Shown here: in pieces, positions 9,387 to 18,083 of the stretch
How the letters are laid out: every line of letters begins with the position of its first letter
Position numbering within the stretch: the stretch's first letter is position 1
Assembly: GCA_900316235.1 (NCBI GenBank)
Contig: ONCC01000004.1
Location: 62,001-126,000 of the forward strand
DNA: 64,000 bases
Reading direction: 5' to 3'
Source of the DNA: an uncultured Bacteroidales bacterium
Lineage (GTDB): Bacteria; Bacteroidota; Bacteroidia; Bacteroidales; P3
Notes under the pieces: generated by a model
What the model saw: only the letters and a program-made list of their open reading frames with translations
What the model was told of the DNA's origin: nothing
Database searches by the model: none
Translations under genes and position numbers: made by a program

Positions 9387-10039
9387 AAAAGATAATGAAG
9401 AAACTGGAATCTCTAGTATTTCTAGTATATCTAGTTGTACTAGGAGGAAGCCTGAATGCCCAGACCGATAGTGTGTGGGTGGAAGGTCGGGTGACCGACG
9501 CCGCTACCAGCCGTCCTCAAACCAGCTGTGAGGTGCAGCTGCTGCAGGAGGGTGCAGCCCGGGCTGTTGCCTTTTGCGATGACGAGGGCTACTACACCAT
9601 CGGCTGGATGCCCATGGGCGCCTATACGCTGTCTGTCCTCTCGGGAGGCACGTCGCTCTATTATGCCGAGTTGCAGCTCATGGAGAGTGCCATGGTCAAC
9701 ATCGCCTTGATGCCCGATACCGTCGACCTCCACGCCCTAGAGGCGGTCGAGGTGACTGGAATCAAACACAAGCTCGGGGGGGAGTTGATAACAAGTCCTG
9801 ACGATACGCGTCTGTGGAACTTCAACGGCATCTGGGAACTCATGTGCGCTGGCCCCGCCAGTGCCGACCTCTCCTGGAATACCCCTAATGGAAGGAATCC
9901 TCAGTGGGCTTCACACCACCTCCGCTCATGGCGACCCGCCTGGCTCGACGCCCCATGGCCCGAATCGTGGAAGAAAAAGAAGAAAGACAAGCCCGAGAAG
10001 GAAGAAGAAGAGCCCGAAAAAGGAACGGAAGACAAATAA
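9383..10039 (+). CDS. Small exported protein with carboxypeptidase-like regulatory domain
   Basis: 218 residues. The signal peptide has a repetitive core (LVF-LVY-LVV) encoded by three 9-bp tandem repeats (9412-9438). A carboxypeptidase D regulatory-like domain follows (about 35-115: VEGRVTDAATSRPQT, YYTIGWMPMGAYTL). The C-terminus is an extremely charged Lys/Glu/Pro tail (about the last 30 residues). It is translationally coupled to the preceding gene, so the two probably act together at the envelope; function unknown. Confidence 0.72.
   Translation: MKKIMKKLESLVFLVYLVVLGGSLNAQTDSVWVEGRVTDAATSRPQTSCEVQLLQEGAARAVAFCDDEGYYTIGWMPMGAYTLSVLSGGTSLYYAELQLMESAMVNIALMPDTVDLHALEAVEVTGIKHKLGGELITSPDDTRLWNFNGIWELMCAGPASADLSWNTPNGRNPQWASHHLRSWRPAWLDAPWPESWKKKKKDKPEKEEEEPEKGTEDK
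9412..9438 (+). repeat. Three 9-bp tandem repeats encoding a signal-peptide core
   Basis: TCTAGTATT, TCTAGTATA and TCTAGTTGT follow each other directly. A 9-bp unit keeps frame and adds three hydrophobic residues (L-V-F/Y/V) per copy. Confidence 0.8.
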
Positions 10040-10115
10040 CTCCCTATCATCTCTTACCATGGTGGGAGATGGGTAGGAGTTGGTAGGGAGATGGTGAAGA
10101 GTTGGGAAAGACTTG
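10037..10115. repeat. Large intergenic palindrome, CTACC/GGTAG family, copy 2
   Basis: Centre TTACC-AT-GGTGG at 10054-10065. The left arm begins at the stop codon of the preceding gene; the right arm is longer and contains GGTAGG/GGTGG words spaced 10-11 bases. It lies between convergent genes, so bidirectional termination is possible. Confidence 0.75.
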
Positions 10116-10174
10116 GTGGCTAGGAGACGTTGATTTATAGCTACTTGTAAATGGCTCGATTTTCCTGGGCTTTG

Positions 10175-12757
10175 CTACGACGAAAGTGTACGAAGCCACT
10201 GCTTCAGCCGATCGATGGGGTCGTCCGAATGGGTTTTGAAGGCTGTGAAATAGTGGAAGTTGCCGTCGAGGATGTACTCGATGCGGTAAAAGATGGAGTG
10301 GAAAGTAATAGGGTAGCCCACAGTGCCAGTGTAATGCTCCTCGTCGAGGGCGCGGAGGAGTAGCCGAAGGGAGTCTTTCTCTATGTCGGTCAGTGGCCGC
10401 TGGCGGACGACAAGGGTATCGGCGAAGGTGCTGTCCCGGAGGGTGGTGTCGAAGGGATCCTGAAGGTCTCCGAGGTTGTATAACTTCTTGTCATAGAGGG
10501 TATCGTTCTCGATGCGGAGGGAATATTGTTCGGTGAAGTGGGAGTCGAAGCTGAGAACTCTCAGCACGGGTCCCTGCCGCCGGGGTGTCAGGAGGGTGGG
10601 CTCGTCCATAGGTTTCAGGAAGTCGGCGTAGCGGCCCGACAGGTGGTCGGTTTCCTCGAGGCGGGTGAGGATGTCGTCGAAGGAGTAGTGCATGTGTTCG
10701 TGGATGGGCAGGGGGATGTAGGCGTTGCTGTCGGGCAGTGGAGGTTGGATGGTGGTGTCATAGGGGCGGTCGTGGCTGTCGTCAAGAAATTCCATCTGGC
10801 GGATGGGGTAGTAGAGGTAGTGGAGGTCGGGGCGGCTGCGGTAGGCACGGGTCAGGTAGCGGCGGGCCTCGGTGCAGGCGCTGTCGAAGGTGTACCAGGA
10901 GGGTATCACGCGCAGCAGGTGGTCGTAGTAGTATTCCCGGCCGACATCGTAGTCGGTATAGCCTTCGGAGTATTTCATGAACTGCACCTCGGTGCGCAGT
11001 GCGCTGTCTTTCTCGTGTTTGGAGCGGAAGGGACGGCGGCTGTGGTCGAGGGTCATGGTAATCTCGTCGGGGTGGTCGAGGGAGTCGCCGATGCGGAGCA
11101 GGTTGCTGTGGTAGTGGCCGCCGACGCGGCTGCGGTCCTCGACGAGGAAGCACCAGTTGCCCGCCGGCACACGGCGGAAGGTGGCGTGGTAGACGTCGGG
11201 CGAGATGCGCGGTGCGGGCTCTTTCTCGCAGATGGCGGTGTCAACACCGTTGACGTAGAGCAGCAGGGGCCCTTCTATCATGCCTCCGCCAGGCTGCTCG
11301 ATATCGACATGGAGGTCGATGGAGCGGTGCTCGAGGCGGACGGTGTCGAGGCGGAGGCTGTCGCGCAGGCGCACGGTGTATTCCTGCGGAACGAATCCTT
11401 CGTGCTCGATGCGCACGGTGTACTTGCCTTCGGGGAGGCGGAAGCGGTCACGGCCGGAATAGTGGCGCCACTCGGTGCGGATGTCTTTGCCCGTCACGAT
11501 GACGGTGGTGAAGTGGAGTATCTCATGGGTGGTGGCGTCGACGATGGCGGCTATGGAGAGGGGGCGGGTGTATCTCATCCATAGGCTGTCGAGGAACCTG
11601 TCGAACGGTATCGTCAAGGGGTGCTTGTCGGGGTTGTTGCATAGGTAGCAGCGGTAGCCGTCGGGGTCGGCGAGTTCTATCTCGATGTTGGGTGCGTCGA
11701 TGGCCATGCTGTTGTCGAGATTATATTGGTCGCCGCCCTTTCGAAGGGTGTCGAGGCAGCGGGCCAGGGTGTCGCGTTCGGCGCGTGTCAGTTTGACGCT
11801 CCAGCGAATGAATTCGCTCGGCGATGCGGTGTCCATCGCCCATGGACGATCGCAGGTGACGTAGTGGAAACGGCCGTCCTCGATGCGCATGGCGGTGGTG
11901 TTGCCCATGCCGCCATAGACGAGCATGCGCACGGCGGTCTTCTTGCGGCGCGGGTAGACGAGGCTCTTCTCGCCCAGGGGGGCGAAGTCCGAGCGGTAGA
12001 TTTCCGACCGGTATCGTGCGCTCTCGAAGAGGCTCATGTATGAGGTTATGGTGTCGGTGAGCCAGTCGGCCGTGGGTTCGGGCATGGGGACGAAGATGCG
12101 CTCGTCGGGAGCCTTGGGGGGTCGGATGGCTGGGTCGGCGGGGAGGCCGAGGAGGTGCTCCAGCTGGCGGATGGGGTAGTAGAGGTAGTCGTATCGCTCA
12201 GGGTTCTGGCGGTGGCAGTAGCGGAGGTAGTGCAGCGCGGTGTCGCGCGAGAAGGTGCGCCATTGTGGCAGCGGATAGTGCATGTCGTGGTCGTAGAGAT
12301 AGGCTAAGCGGTGGTAATTGTATTCGCGCTCCACCCATTCGGGCCAGGTGGTGTCGTAGTAGTGGAGGTCTGCTTTCAGCATCGCCTCATGTGCCCGCAG
12401 GACGCTGTCCTTGCGGTGGCGCGACTCCCATCTGTCGGTATCATAGTAGTAGTAGGCGTACTCCAGTTCTATCGGGTCGATGACGGTGTCGGCGACGATG
12501 TCCAGAAGGACGGAGGGAAAGTAGGGGACACAGAGCATGCAGCGGCCCGTGGGCAGGGTGGCGACGAAATGGCCCGAGGTGTCGAGTTCGACGGTCAGGG
12601 CGGAGTCGAGGGCGTCGCATATCAGCATGGCCGAGGAAGCGTAGGTACTCATCCCGCTGATTTTTTCCACTATCCGGCCTTCCACCCGCGCGGTCTGGCC
12701 CATGGCGGCCGTGGTTCCCGCCAATGCAAACAGAATATAGCAAAAAATGTTTTTCAT
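10175..12757 (-). CDS. Large exported protein with internal duplication, unknown function
   Basis: 860 residues with a signal peptide (about 1-21, ending in MGQ). The start is at 12757 because the signal peptide begins there; the frame upstream lacks protein-like sequence. Two halves are related: YLYYPIRQLEHL in the first and YLYYPIRQMEFL in the second, each followed by an acidic loop and then L-x-PRR-K/Q...VRMLVYGG or VLRVLSFDS. Between the halves is a beta-sandwich-like segment (TVRIEHEGFVPQEYTVRL) resembling regulatory-like domains. I recognise no enzyme motif. It converges on the gene pair at 8.1-10.0 kb. Confidence 0.7.
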   Translation of the reverse strand: MKNIFCYILFALAGTTAAMGQTARVEGRIVEKISGMSTYASSAMLICDALDSALTVELDTSGHFVATLPTGRCMLCVPYFPSVLLDIVADTVIDPIELEYAYYYYDTDRWESRHRKDSVLRAHEAMLKADLHYYDTTWPEWVEREYNYHRLAYLYDHDMHYPLPQWRTFSRDTALHYLRYCHRQNPERYDYLYYPIRQLEHLLGLPADPAIRPPKAPDERIFVPMPEPTADWLTDTITSYMSLFESARYRSEIYRSDFAPLGEKSLVYPRRKKTAVRMLVYGGMGNTTAMRIEDGRFHYVTCDRPWAMDTASPSEFIRWSVKLTRAERDTLARCLDTLRKGGDQYNLDNSMAIDAPNIEIELADPDGYRCYLCNNPDKHPLTIPFDRFLDSLWMRYTRPLSIAAIVDATTHEILHFTTVIVTGKDIRTEWRHYSGRDRFRLPEGKYTVRIEHEGFVPQEYTVRLRDSLRLDTVRLEHRSIDLHVDIEQPGGGMIEGPLLLYVNGVDTAICEKEPAPRISPDVYHATFRRVPAGNWCFLVEDRSRVGGHYHSNLLRIGDSLDHPDEITMTLDHSRRPFRSKHEKDSALRTEVQFMKYSEGYTDYDVGREYYYDHLLRVIPSWYTFDSACTEARRYLTRAYRSRPDLHYLYYPIRQMEFLDDSHDRPYDTTIQPPLPDSNAYIPLPIHEHMHYSFDDILTRLEETDHLSGRYADFLKPMDEPTLLTPRRQGPVLRVLSFDSHFTEQYSLRIENDTLYDKKLYNLGDLQDPFDTTLRDSTFADTLVVRQRPLTDIEKDSLRLLLRALDEEHYTGTVGYPITFHSIFYRIEYILDGNFHYFTAFKTHSDDPIDRLKQWLRTLSS

Positions 12758-12819
12758 ACTATATATATGTAATTCATTATTTGCCGATTCTCTGCAAGGA
12801 AGGCTATTTTTAAACTTTT

Positions 12820-13590
12820 TTATTTGTGGGTGACGGTGGAGACGTCGGATGTGGGGCAGTTGACTACTACGGGACGACCGATGTAGACTAGGTTGCTGGC
12901 ATTTTTGACCGGCACCACCATACGCTCGGTGCACCAGACGATGGCGTTGCTGGCACCGTCGAGGGAGCCCTCGATGCGACGCACTTCGAGTTTCTCAGCA
13001 TCAAGGCTTGAGGCTTCTATCATCTTGATATTCATTTTAAAGAAGACGCGTCCGCGTATCTCCATCGTTGAGGCGGCGGAGAGGTTGAGGAAAAGGTTCT
13101 CCACGGAGAGATGGCCGCGGTAGTCCGAGGCTCCCGCTTGTTCGATATGCACTTCCTTGGCGGCAATGTCGCCACGGAATTTTGCCTCACCTGTAAGGTA
13201 GATGTTCACCTGCTCGCACTCCAGTTTTCCAGCGGTGAGGATAGCAGTTCCTGTGAGTTCGATGTTGTTGAGGCGTTTGTTGCGCGGTAGCACCACGATG
13301 GGGCGTTTTTTTAACTTGGCTTTGCCGCGGAGGGCAATACGTAAAACATCCTTGTCGAGATCTACAACCAGTTGTTTTTGGAGATTCTCCGGCAGAGTGA
13401 TCATGGCGGATTTGACGCTGTCGCTGAATGATACGTCGAAGGCAGAATTGACGATGAGTTTATTGTATTCTCCCGCAATGGGGTAGGCAATGGCGCCGCC
13501 CTTAGGACCTCTGCCAGTGGCGGAGAGTAGGCAGGCAATGCCTAGTAATCCGAATAATCCGAGTAATCTGAATGATTTGTGGTTTTTCAT
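12820..13590 (-). CDS. DUF2807 (GIN domain) exported beta-solenoid protein
   Basis: 256 residues. The signal peptide core (LLGLFGLLGI) is partly encoded by 9-bp repeats. The rest is a DUF2807-type putative autotransporter adhesin head domain: repeated short strands such as NNIELTGTAILTA and VNIYLTGEAKFRG, with small residues at turns. Members are secreted or surface proteins of Bacteroidota with no defined biochemical function. The start at 13590 is the only one giving a signal peptide. It lies 5 bases behind the DUF4159 gene and is likely in the same operon. Confidence 0.8.
   Translation of the reverse strand: MKNHKSFRLLGLFGLLGIACLLSATGRGPKGGAIAYPIAGEYNKLIVNSAFDVSFSDSVKSAMITLPENLQKQLVVDLDKDVLRIALRGKAKLKKRPIVVLPRNKRLNNIELTGTAILTAGKLECEQVNIYLTGEAKFRGDIAAKEVHIEQAGASDYRGHLSVENLFLNLSAASTMEIRGRVFFKMNIKMIEASSLDAEKLEVRRIEGSLDGASNAIVWCTERMVVPVKNASNLVYIGRPVVVNCPTSDVSTVTHK
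13546..13572 (-). repeat. Three 9-bp tandem repeats encoding a signal-peptide core
   Basis: On the plus strand TAATCCGAA, TAATCCGAG and TAATCTGAA follow each other; a weaker unit precedes them. They encode part of the hydrophobic core of the DUF2807 protein. Confidence 0.75.
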
Positions 13591-13595
13591 ATTTT

Positions 13596-14252
13596 TTAAT
13601 TTGTAAATACATATCGCACAATATTCGATCCCATACGGAGGGCTTTCTGGCGTGTGGCCTGCGAGTCGTTGTGCACATCGGGGTCTTCCCATCCGTCGCC
13701 GAGATCGCACTCCCACGTGAAAAAGCAGACGAGTCGGCCTTCCCAGATGAGTCCGTAACCTTTGGGAGGCTTGTTGTCGTGCTCATGGATTTTTGGTAAT
13801 CCGTTGGGGAACTGATATTTCTGATGGTAGATGGGGTGGGAGAAGGGGAGCTCTACCCATTCCAATTCGGGAAATACCTTCTTCATCTGTGGCATGATGA
13901 AGTCCTTCATGCCGTAGTTGTCGTCGATGTGCAGGAATCCGCCGCCGATGAGGTAGGTACGGAGGTTCTGTGCCTCGCGGTCGCTGAAGACCACGTTCCC
14001 GTGGCCTGTCATGTGGAGGAAGGGATAGTTGAAGATTTCAGCACTGCCCACGTCCACAGTGGCATACTGCGGCTTGAGGCCCATCTGCTGGTCCTGGTTG
14101 CAGAAGGCTATGAGGTTGGTGAGCGATGTGGGATTGGCGTACCAGTCGCCGCCGCCGCCATATTTCAAGAGAGCGAGCTGCGGTTGGGCCAGCAAGGTGA
14201 GAGGTGAAAGGTGAAAGGTGAATAATATCAGTATGAGCAGTATTTTTTTCAT
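13596..14252 (-). CDS. DUF4159 exported protein
   Basis: 218 residues, beginning with a signal peptide (about 1-22) whose core is encoded by 7-bp tandem repeats. The mature part has DUF4159 hallmarks: KYGGGGDWYANPTSL, HMTGHGNVVF, GGGFLHIDDNYG and HPIYHQKYQFPNGLPKIHEHD. The fold is thought to be glutamine-amidotransferase-like, but the catalytic triad is uncertain and the role unknown. The ATG overlaps the rsmE stop codon (ATGA). Confidence 0.85.
   Translation of the reverse strand: MKKILLILILFTFHLSPLTLLAQPQLALLKYGGGGDWYANPTSLTNLIAFCNQDQQMGLKPQYATVDVGSAEIFNYPFLHMTGHGNVVFSDREAQNLRTYLIGGGFLHIDDNYGMKDFIMPQMKKVFPELEWVELPFSHPIYHQKYQFPNGLPKIHEHDNKPPKGYGLIWEGRLVCFFTWECDLGDGWEDPDVHNDSQATRQKALRMGSNIVRYVFTN
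14195..14222 (-). repeat. Four 7-bp tandem repeats (AGGTGAR) in the DUF4159 signal peptide
   Basis: AGGTGAG followed by three AGGTGAA units on the plus strand. On the coding strand they encode the FTFHLSPLTL stretch. A related array of five units lies 262 bases further on, inside rsmE. Confidence 0.85.
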
Positions 14253-14971
14253 CGGTCGTTAATTAGGTTAAAAGCGGTGACGGCATAGAGTGCTGCGGTC
14301 TCGGTGCGGAGACGGCTGGGACCCAGGCTCACTGGCTGAAAGCCGCAGTCGAGGGCCAGCGCTATCTCCTCTTCCGAGAAATCACCCTCAGGACCTATGA
14401 GCACCACGACATCGTGACCGGGTTGCAGGGCGGTGGTAAGAGGCGTACGGGGCTTGTCGGCCTCACAGTGGGCAATGAATTTTAGGTGAGAGGTGAAAGG
14501 TGAAAGGTGAGAGGTAAGCCAGTCGGAGAGTTTCACGGCGGGGTGTATCTCGGGCAGCACGGTGTGGAGGCTCTGCTTCATGGCGCTGATGGCCAACTTT
14601 TCCAGCCGGTCGGTCTTGAGGAACGAACGCTCGGAATGGTCACATTCGAGGAGGGTGATTTCGCCTACGCCTATCTCCACGGCCTTCTCTACCAGCCACT
14701 CCATGCGCGATGGATTTTTCGTTGGAGCCACGGCAAGGTGTATTCGAACCCTGTCTGTAGAGACGCGGCCTGCCGCGTCTCCGCAATTTATCACGCAGGC
14801 TTTGTCGTTGGCATCAACAATACGGCAGGTGTAGAGGTTCCCTCTGCCGTCGGTGACATGTATCTCGTCGCCTTCGCGTAGGCGCAGTACCCGCACAGCA
14901 TGACGGCTCTCCTCAATGTCGAGGGTACAGAAAGCATTGGGAGTTATATCTTTACAATAAAATAGTTGCAT
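14249..14971 (-). CDS. rsmE: 16S rRNA (uracil1498-N3)-methyltransferase
   Basis: 240 residues. RsmE methylates U1498 of 16S rRNA using S-adenosylmethionine. Visible features: an N-terminal PUA-like domain (HAVRVLRLREGD), the SPOUT knot with LIGPEGDFSEEE, and the C-terminal SLGPSRLRTETAAL. Two repeats interrupt it in frame: a palindrome at 14760-14781 (encoding AAGRVST) and a 7-bp array at 14484-14518 (encoding SHLSPFTSHL). Neither disrupts the catalytic knot, and both fall in loop-like positions. The start lies 2 bases after the mnmA stop; the end overlaps the DUF4159 gene. Confidence 0.92.
   Translation of the reverse strand: MQLFYCKDITPNAFCTLDIEESRHAVRVLRLREGDEIHVTDGRGNLYTCRIVDANDKACVINCGDAAGRVSTDRVRIHLAVAPTKNPSRMEWLVEKAVEIGVGEITLLECDHSERSFLKTDRLEKLAISAMKQSLHTVLPEIHPAVKLSDWLTSHLSPFTSHLKFIAHCEADKPRTPLTTALQPGHDVVVLIGPEGDFSEEEIALALDCGFQPVSLGPSRLRTETAALYAVTAFNLINDR
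14484..14518 (-). repeat. Five 7-bp tandem repeats (AGGTGAR) inside rsmE
   Basis: AGGTGAG, AGGTGAA, AGGTGAA, AGGTGAG and AGGTAAG follow directly on the plus strand. They add a low-complexity S/T-H-L-S-P stretch to the RsmE protein. Confidence 0.85.
14760..14781. repeat. Perfect 10-bp palindrome inside rsmE
   Basis: GAGACGCGGC, loop CT, GCCGCGTCTC, preceded by TGTA. It resembles the GTAGAGACGC-type interspersed palindromes seen between genes in other bacteria, but here sits within the coding sequence. Confidence 0.8.
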
Positions 14972-14973
14972 AA

Positions 14974-16038
14974 TTACACAATCATTCCGCTGGCCACCAC
15001 CAGGTGGGCGTCATTGTCGTAAATCGTTGCATATTGTCCGGCAGCGATACCCTGGATGGGGTCGTCACTGTCTATCTGCATCAGCCCGTCGGGGGTGGGG
15101 TGGAGGTGCCCCTGGTGAAACTCTGGGGTGTGGCGGATCTTGAATTTCACGTCCACCATCTCTTTCCCCTCCCAGAGAGGAGCACTGAGGTAGCGGAAGC
15201 CCATGAGCGGAATCTCCTTGCCGTGGGCCGCTGCGGGGTCGTAACCCTGCGACACATAGAGGATGTTCTCCTCGATATCCTTTCTTACTACGAACCATGG
15301 GCCACCGCTGAGATACAAACCTTTGCGCTGCCCTATGGTGTGGAACCAGTATCCTTTGTGGGTGCCGAGTATCTTCCCGGTCTCCAGTTCCACAATTTTC
15401 CCCTCTTTTTCCCCTAAATAGCGTTTGATAAAATCGTTGTAGTTGATTTTCCCCAAGAAGCAGATGCCCTGCGAGTCCTTGCGGTCGGCACTGGGCAGGT
15501 GGGCCTCGTGCGCTATCTCGCGCACTTCGCTCTTCATCATCCCCCCGATGGGGAACATGAGCTTACGTATCTGTCTGTATTCCAATTGTGACAGGAAGTC
15601 GGTCTGGTCTTTTATCGGGTCTACCGCTGTTGCCAGAAACATCGTGCCGTCGATGTCGGCGGTACGTGCATAATGCCCCGTGGCGATGCGGTCGTAGTCC
15701 TTGCCGCGACGCTCCTCGAAGGCACCGAACTTGATGAGCTTGTTACACATCACGTCGGGATTGGGCGTCAATCCTTTGCGCACACTCTCGATGGTGTAGC
15801 TCACCACGTTGTCCCAATATTCCTTGTGGAGGTTCACCTCCTCAAAGCGGCAGCCGTATTTCTTGGCAATCCACTGTGTAATCTCTATGTCCTCCTCGGC
15901 CGGACAGTCGATATAACCCTCCTCGTCCTCCATCCCGATACGGATGTAGAAGATGTCGGGCGTAACCCCCTGCTCCTTTAGCAGGTGGATCACCACCGAA
16001 CTGTCGACGCCTCCCGATACCAAAGCTGCGATATTCAT
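14974..16038 (-). CDS. mnmA: tRNA-specific 2-thiouridylase
   Basis: 354 residues, normal length. MnmA activates U34 of Lys, Glu and Gln tRNAs with ATP and installs sulfur delivered by a relay. Motifs: PP-loop SGGVDSSV (8-15), the first catalytic cysteine in [13 protein letters not shown], the second in [10 protein letters not shown], and the C-terminal domain HTIGQRKG. It heads an operon with rsmE and the DUF4159 and DUF2807 genes. It is divergent from recJ. Confidence 0.95.
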   Translation of the reverse strand: MNIAALVSGGVDSSVVIHLLKEQGVTPDIFYIRIGMEDEEGYIDCPAEEDIEITQWIAKKYGCRFEEVNLHKEYWDNVVSYTIESVRKGLTPNPDVMCNKLIKFGAFEERRGKDYDRIATGHYARTADIDGTMFLATAVDPIKDQTDFLSQLEYRQIRKLMFPIGGMMKSEVREIAHEAHLPSADRKDSQGICFLGKINYNDFIKRYLGEKEGKIVELETGKILGTHKGYWFHTIGQRKGLYLSGGPWFVVRKDIEENILYVSQGYDPAAAHGKEIPLMGFRYLSAPLWEGKEMVDVKFKIRHTPEFHQGHLHPTPDGLMQIDSDDPIQGIAAGQYATIYDNDAHLVVASGMIV

Positions 16039-16132
16039 TAAAATAAATAACGTGGAAGATTTTTTTTTATTATAATTGATAATTTTTTTTCCGTGAATGA
16101 AAAAAAAGTCGTAATTTTACACCCAGAAAAAT

Positions 16133-17980
16133 ATGAAAGAAAAACGTTGGATAATTAGAGAAGATTATGATTTAGAGACTGTTGAGAAACTTGCGGCATC
16201 GTTGGGCGTTGACAAAATCATTGCCACTCTGCTGGTAGAGCGGGGTGTAACCACATTCGAAGAGGCACGGCGCTTTTTCCGTCCGGGACTGGATCAAATC
16301 CACGACCCGTTCTTGATGAAAGGTATGCGCGAAGCCATCAACCGCATTAACGAAGCGATTAAACGACAGGATCGTATCATGGTCTATGGCGACTACGACG
16401 TCGATGGCACGTCGGCTGTTGCTTTGGTCTATTCCTATCTTAAGGAATTGGACCGAAATATCGATTTTTACATTCCTGACCGTGAACGTGAAGGCTACGG
16501 TATCTCACAGCAGGGCGTCGACTATGCACGCGAGACAGGTGTCAAGCTCGTCATTGCCCTCGACTGTGGCATCAAAGCCATGGAGATGGTCGACTATGCC
16601 AAGCAATACGGCATCGACTTCATCATCGGCGACCACCACCTTCCTGGCGACGAGGTGCCGCGGGCTGTGGCTGTCCTCGACCCCAAGCAGGTTGACTGCC
16701 CCTATCCCTATAAGGAACTCAGTGGCTGTGGCATAGGATTCAAGATTGTCGAGGCTCACCTCGAGCAGCGCCTCGGTGTGCGTTTGTGTGACCTCCCCGA
16801 GCAGCTTGACAGCTCGCGCCGCCAGCGTCAGGAGGAGCTCAAACTCCACTTGTTGAAATACCTTGACTTGGTGGCTGTTTCTATCGCCAGCGATATTGTT
16901 CCCATTATGGGCGAGAATCGCGTGCTGGCCTTCTTCGGCCTCCGCGTACTCAACACCAAACCTCGCCCAGGCATCGAAGCTATCCTCAAATATGGACATG
17001 TCGATCGCCGTAAAGCCGACCAGCCTGATCAGTCGGACACCTCAGAGCAAACCGACAAAAACAAGACTGGCTACTTCGAGAAGGAGCTCACTATCACCGA
17101 CCTCGTTTTCCTCGTGGGACCGCGCATCAACGCCGCTGGCCGTATCCGCTCGGCTTTCGACTCCGTGCGTCTCATGCTCACCGAAGATCCCGCTATCGCG
17201 CGCCGGCTGGCTGAGGATATCAACACCTATAACTCCGAACGCAAGGATCTTGACACCGCTGCCACCGAGGAGGCCAAGCGTCGCATCGAATGCGACCCCT
17301 ACTACAAAGATCGCAAGTCACTGGTACTCTTCGATGAGGGGTGGCATCGCGGCGTCGTGGGCATCGTGGCCAGCCGTATCGTGGAGGCCTACTACAAGCC
17401 CACCATCGTCTTTACCCGTGGCAGTGACGACCTCATCACAGGTAGTGCGCGCTCCGTCAAGGAGTTTGATGTTCATGAGGCCCTCGAGAAATGTGCCGAC
17501 CTACTCGAACATTTTGGCGGTCACAAGTGTGCTGCCGGCGTCTCGCTGAGGGAGGAGAATATGGAAGCCTTCGTCGAGCGCTTCGAACAACTTGTCCGTG
17601 AGGGCATGGGTGCCGAAATGGCTGTGCCTGAGATGGAGGTCGACGCCGAGATAGGTTTCTCCCAAATCACCCCCAAGTTCCTCCGCATCCTCAAGCAGTT
17701 TGCTCCCTTCGGTCCCGACAACAATGTCCCTGTCTTCGTTACCCGCGAGGTCGTGGATACCGGCAACGCCCGCATTGTAGGTGTCAATCATCTTAAGTTC
17801 AATGCCATCTCAATCGCTGAACGCTCCATGCCCTATCCAGCCATCGCCTTCCAGATGGGCGAATGCTTGGGACGCATGCGTAGTGAACGCTTTGACCTCT
17901 GCTACCAGCTCGAAGAGAACTACTGGCGCGGACGCACCGAAATCCAGCTCAACGTCAAGGATATCAAATTCAATTATTGA
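16133..17980 (+). CDS. recJ: Single-stranded-DNA-specific exonuclease RecJ
   Basis: 615 residues. A 5'-3' ssDNA exonuclease of recombination and repair. The DHH domain is clear: VYGDYDVDGTSAV (motif I), DCG, GDHHLPGD and a later DP; the DHHA1 domain contains HRGVVGIVASR and EHFGGHKCAAG. An OB-like C-terminal domain ends the protein. A hydrophilic Asp/Gln/Lys-rich linker (about residues 298-312) is a local insertion. Followed by a strong terminator. Confidence 0.94.
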   Translation: MKEKRWIIREDYDLETVEKLAASLGVDKIIATLLVERGVTTFEEARRFFRPGLDQIHDPFLMKGMREAINRINEAIKRQDRIMVYGDYDVDGTSAVALVYSYLKELDRNIDFYIPDREREGYGISQQGVDYARETGVKLVIALDCGIKAMEMVDYAKQYGIDFIIGDHHLPGDEVPRAVAVLDPKQVDCPYPYKELSGCGIGFKIVEAHLEQRLGVRLCDLPEQLDSSRRQRQEELKLHLLKYLDLVAVSIASDIVPIMGENRVLAFFGLRVLNTKPRPGIEAILKYGHVDRRKADQPDQSDTSEQTDKNKTGYFEKELTITDLVFLVGPRINAAGRIRSAFDSVRLMLTEDPAIARRLAEDINTYNSERKDLDTAATEEAKRRIECDPYYKDRKSLVLFDEGWHRGVVGIVASRIVEAYYKPTIVFTRGSDDLITGSARSVKEFDVHEALEKCADLLEHFGGHKCAAGVSLREENMEAFVERFEQLVREGMGAEMAVPEMEVDAEIGFSQITPKFLRILKQFAPFGPDNNVPVFVTREVVDTGNARIVGVNHLKFNAISIAERSMPYPAIAFQMGECLGRMRSERFDLCYQLEENYWRGRTEIQLNVKDIKFNY

Positions 17981-17996
17981 ATATACAATTATTAAA

Positions 17997-18032
17997 GAAA
18001 AGGGATTGTCCTCCATGGAACAATCCCTTTTC
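17997..18032 (+). terminator. Rho-independent terminator of recJ
   Basis: A 13-bp stem GAAAAGGGATTGT / ACAATCCCTTTTC with a 10-base loop, ending in TTTTC. Confidence 0.85.
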
Positions 18033-18042
18033 TAGTATATAT

Positions 18043-18067
18043 AAAAAAAGACCTTCAAGGTCTTTTT
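18043..18067. terminator. Second hairpin, AAGACC/GGTCTT, bidirectional terminator
   Basis: A-tract, AAGACC-TTCAA-GGTCTT, T-tract. Symmetric A and T tracts allow it to act on both strands. It abuts the tRNA-Leu 3'-end fragment, on whose strand it would be the terminator. Confidence 0.7.
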
Positions 18068-18083
18068 GGTGCCCGGAACAGGA
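18061..18083 (-). repeat. tRNA-Leu 3'-end fragment (possible attachment-site remnant)
   Basis: 22 of 23 bases match 23281-23303, which holds the 3' end (with CCA) of tRNA-Leu(CAG), in the same orientation. Identity stops abruptly after GGA. Either the far junction of an element that integrated into the tRNA gene 5.2 kb away, or the tail of a deleted tRNA-Leu gene followed by its terminator. Confidence 0.6.

Noticed and set aside
10526-11584. Plus-strand frame of 352 codons opposite the 860-residue gene
   Set aside because: Low-complexity Val/Gly-rich product without signals; antisense shadow.
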